Below, piece by piece: positions 1 to 9,278 of a stretch of 64,000 nt of DNA. Every line of letters starts with the position of its first letter. The stretch's first letter is position 1. The notes beneath the pieces are model-generated. The model did not search any database, was not told where the DNA came from, and was given only the letters and a program-made list of their open reading frames with translations. This DNA is from Symsagittifera roscoffensis (lineage: Eukaryota; Xenacoelomorpha; Acoela; Convolutidae): the NCBI RefSeq assembly GCF_963678635.1, contig NC_087071.1, positions 47,228,889 to 47,292,888 of the forward strand, in the 5' to 3' direction. Both the position numbers and the translations under genes were made by a program.

Positions 1-2
1 AT

Positions 3-1412
3 GCGCTGGAGGCGGATCTGCTAGAGACAGCCCAATTCACTTTAGGACCACCTCCGAACCCACCATTCCTGGCCTCAAGGGCCTTGTCTGGTCGCTTGGG
101 ACCTAGAGTTGACACTAGAGACAGTTCAAGGAGCAGCCAGACCAGATTGCAGAGTGCTACGCCAATGGAGTCTGAGGAGGTGACGTCATCAACACCTCCA
201 AGCTCGGCGATATCCTCAGTGGTAGTGGCAGAGAGCAAACGGGAAAATAAGTCTATGGAGACCGCTCGCTTGAGATATCCTGAGAAGGTGAAAGAACTGG
301 ATCTAGAGAGTTTGGAATGCAGGCAAGAATTGGCGGAAACCCTGGGGATCGAACGAGTATCACACGAGGATTTGAATAGGCATCATTGCGTGGACTGGTT
401 GAAAGCTCATGAGGCGCACTTCTCGAGAGCGAAGTTGATGGAGACCACAGACCTGACGGGAATTCCCACAAAAACGATCATGGGACCCATTAACTACAGA
501 CCTCTCAAGCTGCTGGGGAGTCCGGGACTTATAGCAGAAACTCCCAAGCACCGAACTAGCATCGCCAGGATCAGGTTGGCAACCCCGGCACAGTTGAAGG
601 TGGTAGACAAGCTACTCAATCCGGGAGGAACGGGATTGCCAGATGCCGCTTACGAAGGCTCGAAATTGGCGGAAGATCCCAGGTACGGGAAGCCCTGTGG
701 GAGTACCCAGCTGGCCAAAACCCTGGCAGTGTATGATAGAGCAGACCCAGCTGCTGCGAGAGTAGTCATTGTGGCGGGATCAGACTTCGAAGGAACGTCT
801 CCCAAGTTGTTCTGGCCGGAGACTTTGATATACTCTTTGCCAGGAGCTGAATTGAATCAGATGTTAACTCTGGTAGTGGCAATAAAGTCGGAGATGCCCT
901 GCGAACCTGAGCTGCTGTTGTTTGCAGGGATGAATGATCACCTGCACGCGATGGGACTTCTTGAGCAACTAAAGGGCAAGGAGATTCCGACATCAAGGAA
1001 GATATGGGAGGCTATTCAGGCGTTATTTGCGGCGATGAATGAGGTACAAGAGAACGTAGCCTCGAGATTTGGGTCTAAGACGAAGGTGGTGTTTACCACA
1101 TCCCCAGGATACGCAAATATGCCACCCGCCCTACAATTCGTGTACGCGGTCTTGATCCTGATAGCAGAAGGGAGTGAATGGCGGATTCTGATGGCAGCCC
1201 CCAATCGAGAGCTGGAGCCATCGAACTTGAGGCTTTACAAATCAGAATTGCCGGCGGCATGGGCTGACATATCTCATGCACTGAGGGGCTTTTACGGACT
1301 GGCCGACGTCCTGATTGTATTGGATGAGGTACTCTTGCTAGAGATATCGAACTTTGCTAGACAACTCAAGTTCAGCCCAGTCATCGGGGACGACCACCCG
1401 GCGATAAACTAG
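3..1412 (+). CDS. Unrecognised element ORF1 (partial, enters from left edge), possible SGNH-hydrolase-like C-terminus
   Basis: The frame is open from base 3, so the true start lies outside the window; 469 codons are visible before a TAG at 1410-1412. I do not recognise the family. The last ~210 residues have an alternating hydrophobic/charged pattern with three spaced motifs that resemble SGNH/GDSL esterase blocks: a buried strand ending in AGSD (near 763-786), GMNDHL (near 927-945, like the block III GxND), and GDDHP at the extreme C-terminus (1386-1400, like the block V D..H). The order and position fit that fold, but block I is atypical (GSD rather than GDS), so the assignment is tentative. 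The N-terminal part is Ser/Thr/Glu rich and probably disordered. The next frame continues in the same register after the TAG. There are no introns, and G+C is visibly higher than in the flanking DNA. Confidence 0.6.
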   Translation, partial: ALEADLLETAQFTLGPPPNPPFLASRALSGRLGPRVDTRDSSRSSQTRLQSATPMESEEVTSSTPPSSAISSVVVAESKRENKSMETARLRYPEKVKELDLESLECRQELAETLGIERVSHEDLNRHHCVDWLKAHEAHFSRAKLMETTDLTGIPTKTIMGPINYRPLKLLGSPGLIAETPKHRTSIARIRLATPAQLKVVDKLLNPGGTGLPDAAYEGSKLAEDPRYGKPCGSTQLAKTLAVYDRADPAAARVVIVAGSDFEGTSPKLFWPETLIYSLPGAELNQMLTLVVAIKSEMPCEPELLLFAGMNDHLHAMGLLEQLKGKEIPTSRKIWEAIQALFAAMNEVQENVASRFGSKTKVVFTTSPGYANMPPALQFVYAVLILIAEGSEWRILMAAPNRELEPSNLRLYKSELPAAWADISHALRGFYGLADVLIVLDEVLLLEISNFARQLKFSPVIGDDHPAIN

Positions 1413-4400
1413 TTGACGGCCAGCCTGTGGTTCCAGAGTATGGATGTGAAAGTCGCAAATTCCACCAGCAGGTCTAGAGGTCCCAGCAACGAGAGAAGAA
1501 ATGTGGTCGAGACGGAAAAGCAATTAGGATCGTTGAAATATCGTTTGACTCAAGAGAATGGCTGGTGGCCATTTTTGACACCAAGGCTGGAGAACGCCAC
1601 GAATAAGACAAGGGAGGAAGCACCACTCCTCGTGAAGCAAGTCTGGAGTTTCCTAGAGAAGCAACTGGAGCTGGCCGAGGTAAGAGACATGACGGTGGCT
1701 AGATTTGTCTCGGCCGCCAATGAAGTGACGATCGCAGGGTTCTGGAGAGAGCACGCCAAAGGCGAATTGAAGACTCGGAGGGATTACGAGATTCTCAAGT
1801 TCTTGAGTCCTTGCTGGGAGAAGGAATTCTTGGCAGGAATATTCGGTACCACGGCGACTATCTTTGGAGCCTTCGTGCAGGAGATACTGGGCATGCCCAT
1901 CAGCCTGCTCTTGGCCCTGTATTTGGTCTACCCCAGATACTTGTTCAACATGGGTCCAGCATACATGTTTAGTCGGGGAGTGGAGACACTTCGAGTTGAT
2001 GGGTACCTGGCACTAGTGCTCTTGACCCATGGGGAATTGGTGTCGTTTCATCGATTAATGGAATATGGAGAGCCTCTGTCTATGGGGAGAGTCCACACGA
2101 GCATTGAAACCAGCTCCTACAAGTGTGCCGCAGGATTGAAGACGTTGCTAGTGCAATACCTCATGATGCAAAATCGGCACATGACGGGTGAAGATGAGAA
2201 TCCAACTTCGAGAGAAGAATGGAAGAAGACGAACAGAGGGATGCCTCTGCTGACGGACCTATGCCTGGCAATGAGGTCGGACCCAATGGGGATAATCCGG
2301 GGCCTAGAGGAGGTGGTGACCTGCATTTATGGTCCAGCAGTGACGTACGCGTTCCCAGACCCCCTGGTGACAACGTATCGTCACTCTGTAACGCACTTGA
2401 GCCTTATCAGTATACTGGATGGGACGGCGTTAAATTGGTGTCAGCAGGAGGTGCTCAGAGGGCGAATGAGCAACACGGTACTCTTTGGAAAGGTGAAAGA
2501 TGCCGAGCTGATAGTGTACAACTTCAGGGGGCAAATGCAATGTAGAATGGGAGGCAAGCGAGAGGGTCCCATTGAAATGTATCCCAAATTCTGGAACTTG
2601 AACCCATTGACGGCGGACGGACGAGAAATCTTGAGAATTCCTGCCTGGAAGGAGTGCTTCGCACTGGTGAAGAGGGAGCTGGAGACCATAATGGAGAAAG
2701 AAATCCTCCCGGCCACCATGCCTGAGTTCCCAATAGTCAGGAGGATGACCTTAGGAATGAATAGTCCCTTGGTAGTTCCCTCCATAATGGCGAGGATGAC
2801 GACGGAGGAAATGCAGAAGGATTTCACTGATGGCTGGGACCCCCTGTTCATTGGCTACACGGCGGCGGTCTACTTCCATACCAGCGAGATGAAGGTAAAT
2901 TCGTGGACGACGCAAGCGAAAAAGAGTAGAGGTTCGCAGCCCCCAGGGTATGAGGTGCGGAAGGTCTTGAGAACTCTTGAGAAGGAGGGACTTGAGAACA
3001 TGTTACCCATATGGGATGATGGCAGGATGATCGTGATGGAGGGGCACGTCGCACTGGTGGACGACATGAAATTTGCCACGAGAAAATATAAGGCGCCCTA
3101 TGGCTTGGAACAGGTGGAAATAAGTAAGGAAGGAACAGAACTAGATGCAGCAGGTCAACTGCATGTAGCACTGACGGAATACAAAAAGCTGGATCCTACG
3201 ACACCATCACCACTGTCCGTGGACACACCTGGAGACAAGAGGAGCGGACCCGTCGAGGACCGATTTAAGAAAATTCTCGAGAGAAGGAGACATGAGTCAG
3301 AAGAAGAGAGTATGGATGAAACTCTCAGTGAAGCCGGTGAAGACATGGAAGTGGGGAATACGCCTGAACCAGGGCCATCAGGGGAGGAGCTCACCACTCA
3401 AGAGCTGTTGAAAGATTTGAGCGAGGAGAATTGGGCAGATACTGCCACACCACCCCTGATTCCGTCTCCCCGGAAGGATCTGGAATTGCCATTGGCAGGT
3501 GAGACCTTCAATATGGGGATGTTACTCTTGAGCTCGGAGGAAAGGGAGAAGAACACGTTCGAAGGGAACAGGGACATATTCTTGGGATCTCTCGAGGATG
3601 ACGCTTGGCAGGAATTCCTGGAGGAATTCAATCGAGAAGTGGGCAGCGAGACGACGCTGGACAAGTTCAAGAAGGAACTGTGGGACGCAGTAGTGAGATT
3701 CGGGGAACCGCTCCTGATAGGAACGGGCCTGGATGAGAAATCTAGAAAAGAGCTGCTGAACAAGCTAGTGGAGCTGAGGAACGCACGATCGAAGACTAGA
3801 AAAGAGAAATGTGAGGACAGCTCTACTCTGAAACAAAAAACTGTGGATAAAATGGTTGATGATATAAAACGGGATAAGGTTGGGACTAGTAATATGATTA
3901 AAAGTACTAATATCCTTAAGGCTCGAGCAGGGGGGAGGCAAGAGTTGGAAGGAGTGGATGGAGAGGTCGAATCAATGATGATAGCCACAACACCCTCGAG
4001 CAGAGATGTGAAGACTCGCAAGAGGAAGAGAGAAGTGGAAGGATGGGGTAGTCCTTCAGTGGATGCTGTTTCGGAAGGAAACTTGAGAGAGACGGCGCCC
4101 ATCGTTTTGGCTCGATGCAAGACGGCGGCATACAAGAACAGCTCGGAGCTCAGGAAACCACTTGAAGTAGAAAAGGAAATAGAGGTTTCCGCCAGTTCGA
4201 CGTCAGAAGAAGACTTCAAGCCTCAGAAGGTAAACGTGAAGAGAGGTTCAACGAACGGACAGGTAGGGGAAGTGGAGATCGGCAAAGAATGGATCTCGAA
4301 GGCACATCAGGACATGGGCAAACAAGTGACGAGTGATCCATTGGAGATGAACAAGACGAGGAACACTTCCCGGACGTGGTGGGTGGCCCTCGAAACATTG

Positions 4401-4895
4401 AAGGAAATGGAGGACTGCTTGAAGAAGTTGGACAGTGGAATAGCTCGCAGGCGACGCAATTGGGCCACCCAGCAAAAAGCCGAGGTTAATAAGATAGAGA
4501 CGGCAAGTCATCTGAAGAGGTCCTGGCAGAGTTTGTTGAAGGATCATTTTGAAGAGGCGATGAGGACATCCTCATCAGCACCGCCACTAATGGCGAATCC
4601 CTTCGTTAGAACTGCGGGACAATTAATGTTCACCTGGAGTCTGGTGGGAATAGAGTTGGAGACATTGACCTCGTATGACAGGCTGAAGTTGGGAAGCAAG
4701 AAGCTAGAGGTGTATCAGGCACTGATGCAACACGTGGCCAGGGACAATTCAGGCTTGAGCCTGGCTAGAAGAAAAGATGCCACATGTTTCTTGAGATGGA
4801 TAATGTCAATGATGTCTGATAGCACCATCCTGGCATGCACCAGAGAGCAAGTGGAAGTAAAACCATGGAGAAAAGAGTCTCAACGATCATCTTGA
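1413..4895 (+). CDS. Unrecognised element ORF2, 1160 codons, in frame with ORF1 across one TAG
   Basis: Directly follows the TAG at 1410-1412 in the same frame; its first ATG is at 1440, so it is made either by stop readthrough from ORF1 or by internal initiation. I recognise no family. Roughly residues 1-600 look globular, with hydrophobic stretches near residues 140-200. Residues 600-1000 are acidic and Ser/Glu/Lys rich (probably disordered) and include a basic cluster KTRKRKRE (near 4010-4032) that would serve as a nuclear localisation signal. The C-terminal ~130 residues look folded again. I see no reverse transcriptase, integrase, protease or helicase signature. Sustained coding bias (GAG, CTG and AAG codons) over 3.5 kb argues for a real protein. 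A 273-codon open frame on the opposite strand (3398-4219) is a by-product of that bias. Confidence 0.65.
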   Translation: MTASLWFQSMDVKVANSTSRSRGPSNERRNVVETEKQLGSLKYRLTQENGWWPFLTPRLENATNKTREEAPLLVKQVWSFLEKQLELAEVRDMTVARFVSAANEVTIAGFWREHAKGELKTRRDYEILKFLSPCWEKEFLAGIFGTTATIFGAFVQEILGMPISLLLALYLVYPRYLFNMGPAYMFSRGVETLRVDGYLALVLLTHGELVSFHRLMEYGEPLSMGRVHTSIETSSYKCAAGLKTLLVQYLMMQNRHMTGEDENPTSREEWKKTNRGMPLLTDLCLAMRSDPMGIIRGLEEVVTCIYGPAVTYAFPDPLVTTYRHSVTHLSLISILDGTALNWCQQEVLRGRMSNTVLFGKVKDAELIVYNFRGQMQCRMGGKREGPIEMYPKFWNLNPLTADGREILRIPAWKECFALVKRELETIMEKEILPATMPEFPIVRRMTLGMNSPLVVPSIMARMTTEEMQKDFTDGWDPLFIGYTAAVYFHTSEMKVNSWTTQAKKSRGSQPPGYEVRKVLRTLEKEGLENMLPIWDDGRMIVMEGHVALVDDMKFATRKYKAPYGLEQVEISKEGTELDAAGQLHVALTEYKKLDPTTPSPLSVDTPGDKRSGPVEDRFKKILERRRHESEEESMDETLSEAGEDMEVGNTPEPGPSGEELTTQELLKDLSEENWADTATPPLIPSPRKDLELPLAGETFNMGMLLLSSEEREKNTFEGNRDIFLGSLEDDAWQEFLEEFNREVGSETTLDKFKKELWDAVVRFGEPLLIGTGLDEKSRKELLNKLVELRNARSKTRKEKCEDSSTLKQKTVDKMVDDIKRDKVGTSNMIKSTNILKARAGGRQELEGVDGEVESMMIATTPSSRDVKTRKRKREVEGWGSPSVDAVSEGNLRETAPIVLARCKTAAYKNSSELRKPLEVEKEIEVSASSTSEEDFKPQKVNVKRGSTNGQVGEVEIGKEWISKAHQDMGKQVTSDPLEMNKTRNTSRTWWVALETLKEMEDCLKKLDSGIARRRRNWATQQKAEVNKIETASHLKRSWQSLLKDHFEEAMRTSSSAPPLMANPFVRTAGQLMFTWSLVGIELETLTSYDRLKLGSKKLEVYQALMQHVARDNSGLSLARRKDATCFLRWIMSMMSDSTILACTREQVEVKPWRKESQRSS

Positions 4896-7135
4896 ACGTA
4901 TATCAGAGTACAGGAATAGAGAAAGAAGATGGTTCCAGACTATCCTTAGAGAACCATCGAAAGCTGGACGAGGTACGGAGGTTCTCTAATAAGAAGTTCG
5001 AGTAAGAACATGATGTTCACCGTAACCTGGCCTCGTCAGAACAGTACTCGAGACTCAGTGAGAAGGGGGAATACCAATATGTGTCTGGAGTGATGGGAAT
5101 AGCCTACAATCCCTTCTTAGCCTCGGAAGCTGGAGGAGCCCACAGAAACCATGAGGTAGCGGAGCTACTGAAGTTTTGGACAGAAAGAATAATGGAGATA
5201 GACGCGGTGGAGAAAGAGGGGCCGAGCCTGGGCCTGATTCTTGAGAAAACACCAGAGGTGATAAGCATACCGCGCTCAAACAAGAGAGTTGAAGTGAACA
5301 TGGGCGGTGGAAATGGCTTGTTAACTACGAACTTGGGAGTGATATGGAAGCTACTAAGACCCTCCTGGTGTCCACATCCCCATGCGAGTCTAATCGAGGA
5401 AACCACCGAGCGAGTGAGGTTAGCACCAACGGAAGATGAAGATCTGGCGAAGTTGAGTGTGCTACATAAGCTAATCACGCCCCAGATGCAAGAGCCAAGC
5501 GAAGGGACGAGCGACCCCGGGTCAGCAAAGAAATTGGAGCCGGGTAGCTGTCTGGATTCGACGTGTGGGAACGGAGAGCACATCTGCGATGGACGGTCAT
5601 GCGTCAGAATACTGTCGTTTCAAAAAGAAGACCTGGTCACTTGGTTCGAAGACATCACAGAAAGGGAGAAAAGTGAAGTGCAAATAATAGCGGAATGTTA
5701 CGCGAGAACCACGGTGAATATAGCGACAGCTCTCGGATTCTTCTCGAGAATGTGTGGTCTGCAGGCACTGGAGAGACTGGAATCTGAACATCATTTAGTG
5801 ACGGCGTTGAGCGTAGAATCATGGCCCGGGGTGTTGCAGGTGACTCAAAAACACATCCGGAGCTGGAAGGTTGGTCTTGAGGCGGAAATGGGATTTCCCA
5901 TGAGCGAAGCTTATGGCTTGCCATTGAACGCGAAATCGCTGATAGGGTCAATGATGGCCAACTTGTGCGGAAATCACTACCCGCTACACATGGCGATGGT
6001 GGAAGTGTCCAGCCAGAGAATACTGGTGGACAAGGCCTTCTCAGTGCCCAAGTGCGTGAGGTTGGCTCGGATGTCGCATCACTCGCACAAGTTGTTGAGA
6101 AAAATCAAAGGGACAGTACCAAAAGAATTGAGAGATGACTTAAGCGAAATCTGGGGAGAAGATCTTCTGAAGTTGGAAAGAGAAAACACAAGCGATCACG
6201 AGAGACAAAACGTGATCGGAAAACCTGTGGGAAGTACTCCGAACCTGGAAGACAACGACACGATGCACGAGAAAATGATGGAGCTTGAGCCTCTCTTGGA
6301 AGCCTCAGGGGAGCGTAATCTCAGGAGCATTGAGATCTCTCATGGGGAATGCCCATGCCACTGTTTGGCACAAACGGTGTGGTATCCAGATCACAAGAAC
6401 CTTTGCCTGGTGTGGGATGTGGAAGAGATTCGGTCGATCGGGCTACCGGATCACCGGCAGAAGGTGACGCTCTTAGTAGTGAGTACGATGTTAGCTCTGA
6501 GATGGATAGAAGAGAATATAACGAAGTATCGGGAGGCGACGACGCCAACGGCTGAGTCAATATACGCGATAGACTACAGCAGGAGACTCGAGTTGTTTGA
6601 GACTGCGTGCAAAGTATTCGCCATACCGACGGAAGTCAGGCACGTATGGAGTCGCTTGAGGTACTTTCCATGGTTTCGGGCGACACTGACGTCTTGGTTG
6701 TACATGACAACGAAAGATCACATGAGAAAACATCAAAAAGAGTATCGACAGTTCCAGGCCGAGATTGGGCCGGAAGCTTTCAAGAGACCCCTGCTAACCC
6801 ATCGTAATGCGATCACGACAGGATGGAAAAGAGTGGGTAAGATGTCTAGAGACAATACCAAAGCGAGGGAGTCGATACTAGAGGAAGACCTGGCGAAGAA
6901 CGTGAGCTTGAGCCTGCACAACTCCTTTTGTTTGAACCGGGAATCTAGGGTGAAGGCACTACCCAACCAAGCAAAGAGGTTGCAAGAGCAAAGAGAATGG
7001 ATGCGATCCTACGAACAGCTGAAGGCTTGGGAGGAGATTGTGATTAGCTCCGATGATGAAGAGGAACTGTTGAGACAGTTTGCCGTATCTAGTACTTCAG
7101 GGTGCAGTACCTCCAAGGCGAAGAGTGCGAGATGA
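4865..7135 (+). CDS. Unrecognised element ORF3, ~700 codons, overlaps ORF2 and has an early in-frame TAA
   Basis: An ATG at 4865 opens a frame overlapping the last 31 nt of ORF2 in a different register. It runs 46 codons to a TAA at 5003-5005 and continues open in the same frame to the TGA at 7133-7135. If the TAA is respected, the first later ATG is 5093 (681 codons). I recognise no family. The protein has a Cys/His-containing stretch around 5551-5610 (CLDSTCGNGEHICDGRSC), then mostly helical sequence with long charged helices. Near the C-terminus it carries IVISSDDEEE (about 7036-7065), which has the form of a SUMO-interaction motif. An ATG-in-overlap plus an in-frame stop mirrors the ORF1/ORF2 junction, so the same unusual expression strategy or a shared decay history may apply. 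Confidence 0.6.
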
Positions 7136-8943
7136 GCAGGTGGCTCGAATGGATCTTGAGTCTTGAGAGGGAAAGGGGGGCTTGAGCGTGGATCCGAGTG
7201 AAACTTGGATTCACGAAAAAGAAATTTTAACAAAGCAAATATTGTTACTAATATACTATATCTATTATATAAATCGAAATGCTGCATGACAATTTCCTGA
7301 TTGAATAGGACAAAAGAGATTTTAAAATGATTGGCTTGAAAAGCGAAAATTCAAGGGTGCAGGTGTATGCAGATTTTGGTTGCTGTTTAGCAGTAGTGTG
7401 AAAATTTTAAATGGCTGTGAATTTTGGGGTGTGGATAAGCTTAAGTCTGCTGCAAACTTCTGTAAATGACCACTGGCACTGTATCTTGAGCAACACTCGG
7501 TTTTTCTGGGACTCACTGGCAGAAGACAGCGCGCGATGAGGACATCGATCTCGAGTCCGGGGAGTATGTGCCAGTCGGTCATATTTGGAAGTTTGACCTT
7601 GAGAGGAGCAAAAAAACACTTGATTTTGGAGTGAAATTTAATTTTTCAAAATTTCGAATGGAACCTGTCATGCACGATTTTCTCGCGAGAACTGAAAATC
7701 AGAAAAAGAAGTTAGAACAATTTCAGAACAATTGAGTCGCACACGCGGGAAAGTTGTAAGAAAAAGCAGTAGGAGATTGCTATTCGCAATTTCTGTCACT
7801 ATAATAATCGAGAGTAGAGCTGTCCCATCTGTGACAGAGACGAGAGCATTCCCTCGAATTGGATTATAGCGACTGGAGTATTATTCGGAACTGGACTAGA
7901 GTGAACCTTCGGTGGAAAGGTGGACAGCTTGAGTGTCCTAATGGTTCACAAGAAAACTATTGTCTAGAGTATAAACTCGTTCTCATTGTTAAAACTATAA
8001 AACATTAGACTCATTTAGTTACGTTATTCAATTCTTGAGTTAACTACCGACTGGATTATTTCCCACTTCTTGAGCGTGCTACTATGTGAGTACAAATTTA
8101 AATTCCTAGAGTGTGTTTTATAATTGTTATGTTGAGGTAAGGCGAGTTTTAGGTTGATCCATCTGAAATGGATCAAAGTTCCACTGTCTAATAAAAAAGC
8201 AACTTAACGGATTGTTCCAACCCGGTTTTTAACGGCGTTCATGTATTTTGGGTATCTAGAGACCTAAGTATGGGGACGTTTCTAATTCTAGAGTGGGGGG
8301 ATATTTTAGTAGTAGCCTTTAAGCTGTAACGGGTCGTAGTCTCATGTCACAAACGAACCGAACTGGCTCCGACCGTTCTTGAGGTAGAAAAACACAAGAG
8401 ATAGTGTCCCTGACCCTTGAGCCAGTGGTTATAGGGCCTATTTTTCTTAAACCTCATGTGTGACCGCAGTAGACGAATGTTACACAAGCAGAGAAACTAA
8501 GCGAGAAACGGAACGAATCATACTCGGACACAATGAACTTTATAAGAACAAAACTAAGTTTTGCATTTCTGAGGAGTGCAATTCTCTGCCTAAGGTTCAA
8601 AAATCTTTAAAATAAATCCAACATAGACAATTCTATCTGTGCTATAAACGAGGAGGGTAGATTTTATTTGACAATTCTCTTGATGCAATAATATCGACTT
8701 GATTTATTCATAAAGTTTTGCCGATGTATTTATGTAGCGTTGGTGCGACCCTATCCAATTTGTGCACGTACCGTCGCATGACGGAAGGGCCCATTTTAAT
8801 TGACGCTTTTTTTAAAAATTACAAATGTAAGAATTATTTGTTTTAACCATTCAGGTTTTCATTTTCTAAAATAATTCTTGAAAAGTGACTCAAGCAGGGA
8901 GCATAATCAAACAAGTTAAAGCGACGTTTTCTTACGTTGATTT
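7136..8943. other. Non-coding flank between ORF3 and the FAHD-like gene
   Basis: No credible coding region. It holds two purine tracts: GAGAGGGAAAGGGGGG at 7165-7180, 30 nt after the ORF3 stop, and TAGAGTGGGGGGA at 8289-8301. Either could prime plus-strand synthesis of an LTR element. The remainder up to about 8600 shares the CTAGAG/CTTGAG-rich wording of the ORF block, so it probably belongs to the same element (3' untranslated region and perhaps an LTR). The last ~300 bp become AT-rich like the host introns. Confidence 0.4.
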
Positions 8944-8945
8944 AG
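8922..8945 (+). promoter_or_regulatory. Candidate 3' splice acceptor just upstream of the FAHD-like start codon
   Basis: A pyrimidine-rich stretch (TTTTCTTACGTTGATTTAG) ends in AG at 8944-8945, 21 nt before the ATG at 8967. It could close a cis intron in the 5' untranslated region or accept a spliced leader. The other two host genes have the same arrangement. Confidence 0.4.
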
Positions 8946-8966
8946 AAATCATTTATCCAAGATATC

Positions 8967-9278
8967 ATGTCAATTGTACGTTGTGCAGTGAAGAGTTTAA
9001 CCAGCTCAGTTGAAAAACAGTGCTGGGCTCTCAAAAGCACTGCAGGCCTTAATATTCTACCATTTGACATGACTGTAGAAAGTATCCACAAGATGAATTG
9101 GTCTCAAATGGAAAAGTGCGCAATTGATACCGTGCAATTTGAAGATGTTAGCCTGCTTCCTCTCTTTGATAGACGGCCGGATAAAATTCTGGGAATTGGG
9201 TTAAACTATCGAGATCATTTAGAAGAGCAGAGGGTTCCTTTAGAAAAATATCCGCAAGAACCCGTTGTGTTTAATAAG
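8967..9278 (+). CDS. FAHD2: FAHD2-like exon 1
   Basis: 104 codons from ATG 8967, ending ...VVFNK at a GTAAGG donor. The intron is 9279-9349. The first AG (9329-9330) would put a stop in frame; the next one (9348-9349) gives the expected FAST continuation and was chosen. Confidence 0.92.

Larger units (their letters stand above)
1..8301 (+). mobile_element. Probable right part of a large, unclassified mobile or viral element
   Basis: Three long intronless frames in one orientation, overlapping or abutting, with a base composition unlike the surrounding intronic and intergenic DNA, are what a retroelement or integrated virus looks like. Two purine runs (7165-7180 and 8289-8301) could be the polypurine tract that precedes a 3' LTR. 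The left end is outside the window, so neither LTRs nor a target duplication can be tested and the right boundary is a guess. No polymerase or integrase domain is visible in the part seen; these would have to lie to the left. A single-copy host gene cluster is the alternative. Confidence 0.4.

Noticed and set aside
2219-2545. 108-codon + strand frame inside ORF2
   Set aside because: Out-of-frame shadow with no independent start context or domain.
3398-4219. 273-codon open frame on the minus strand
   Set aside because: Lies wholly opposite ORF2. Serine-rich translation is the usual mirror of GAG/GAA-rich sense codons.
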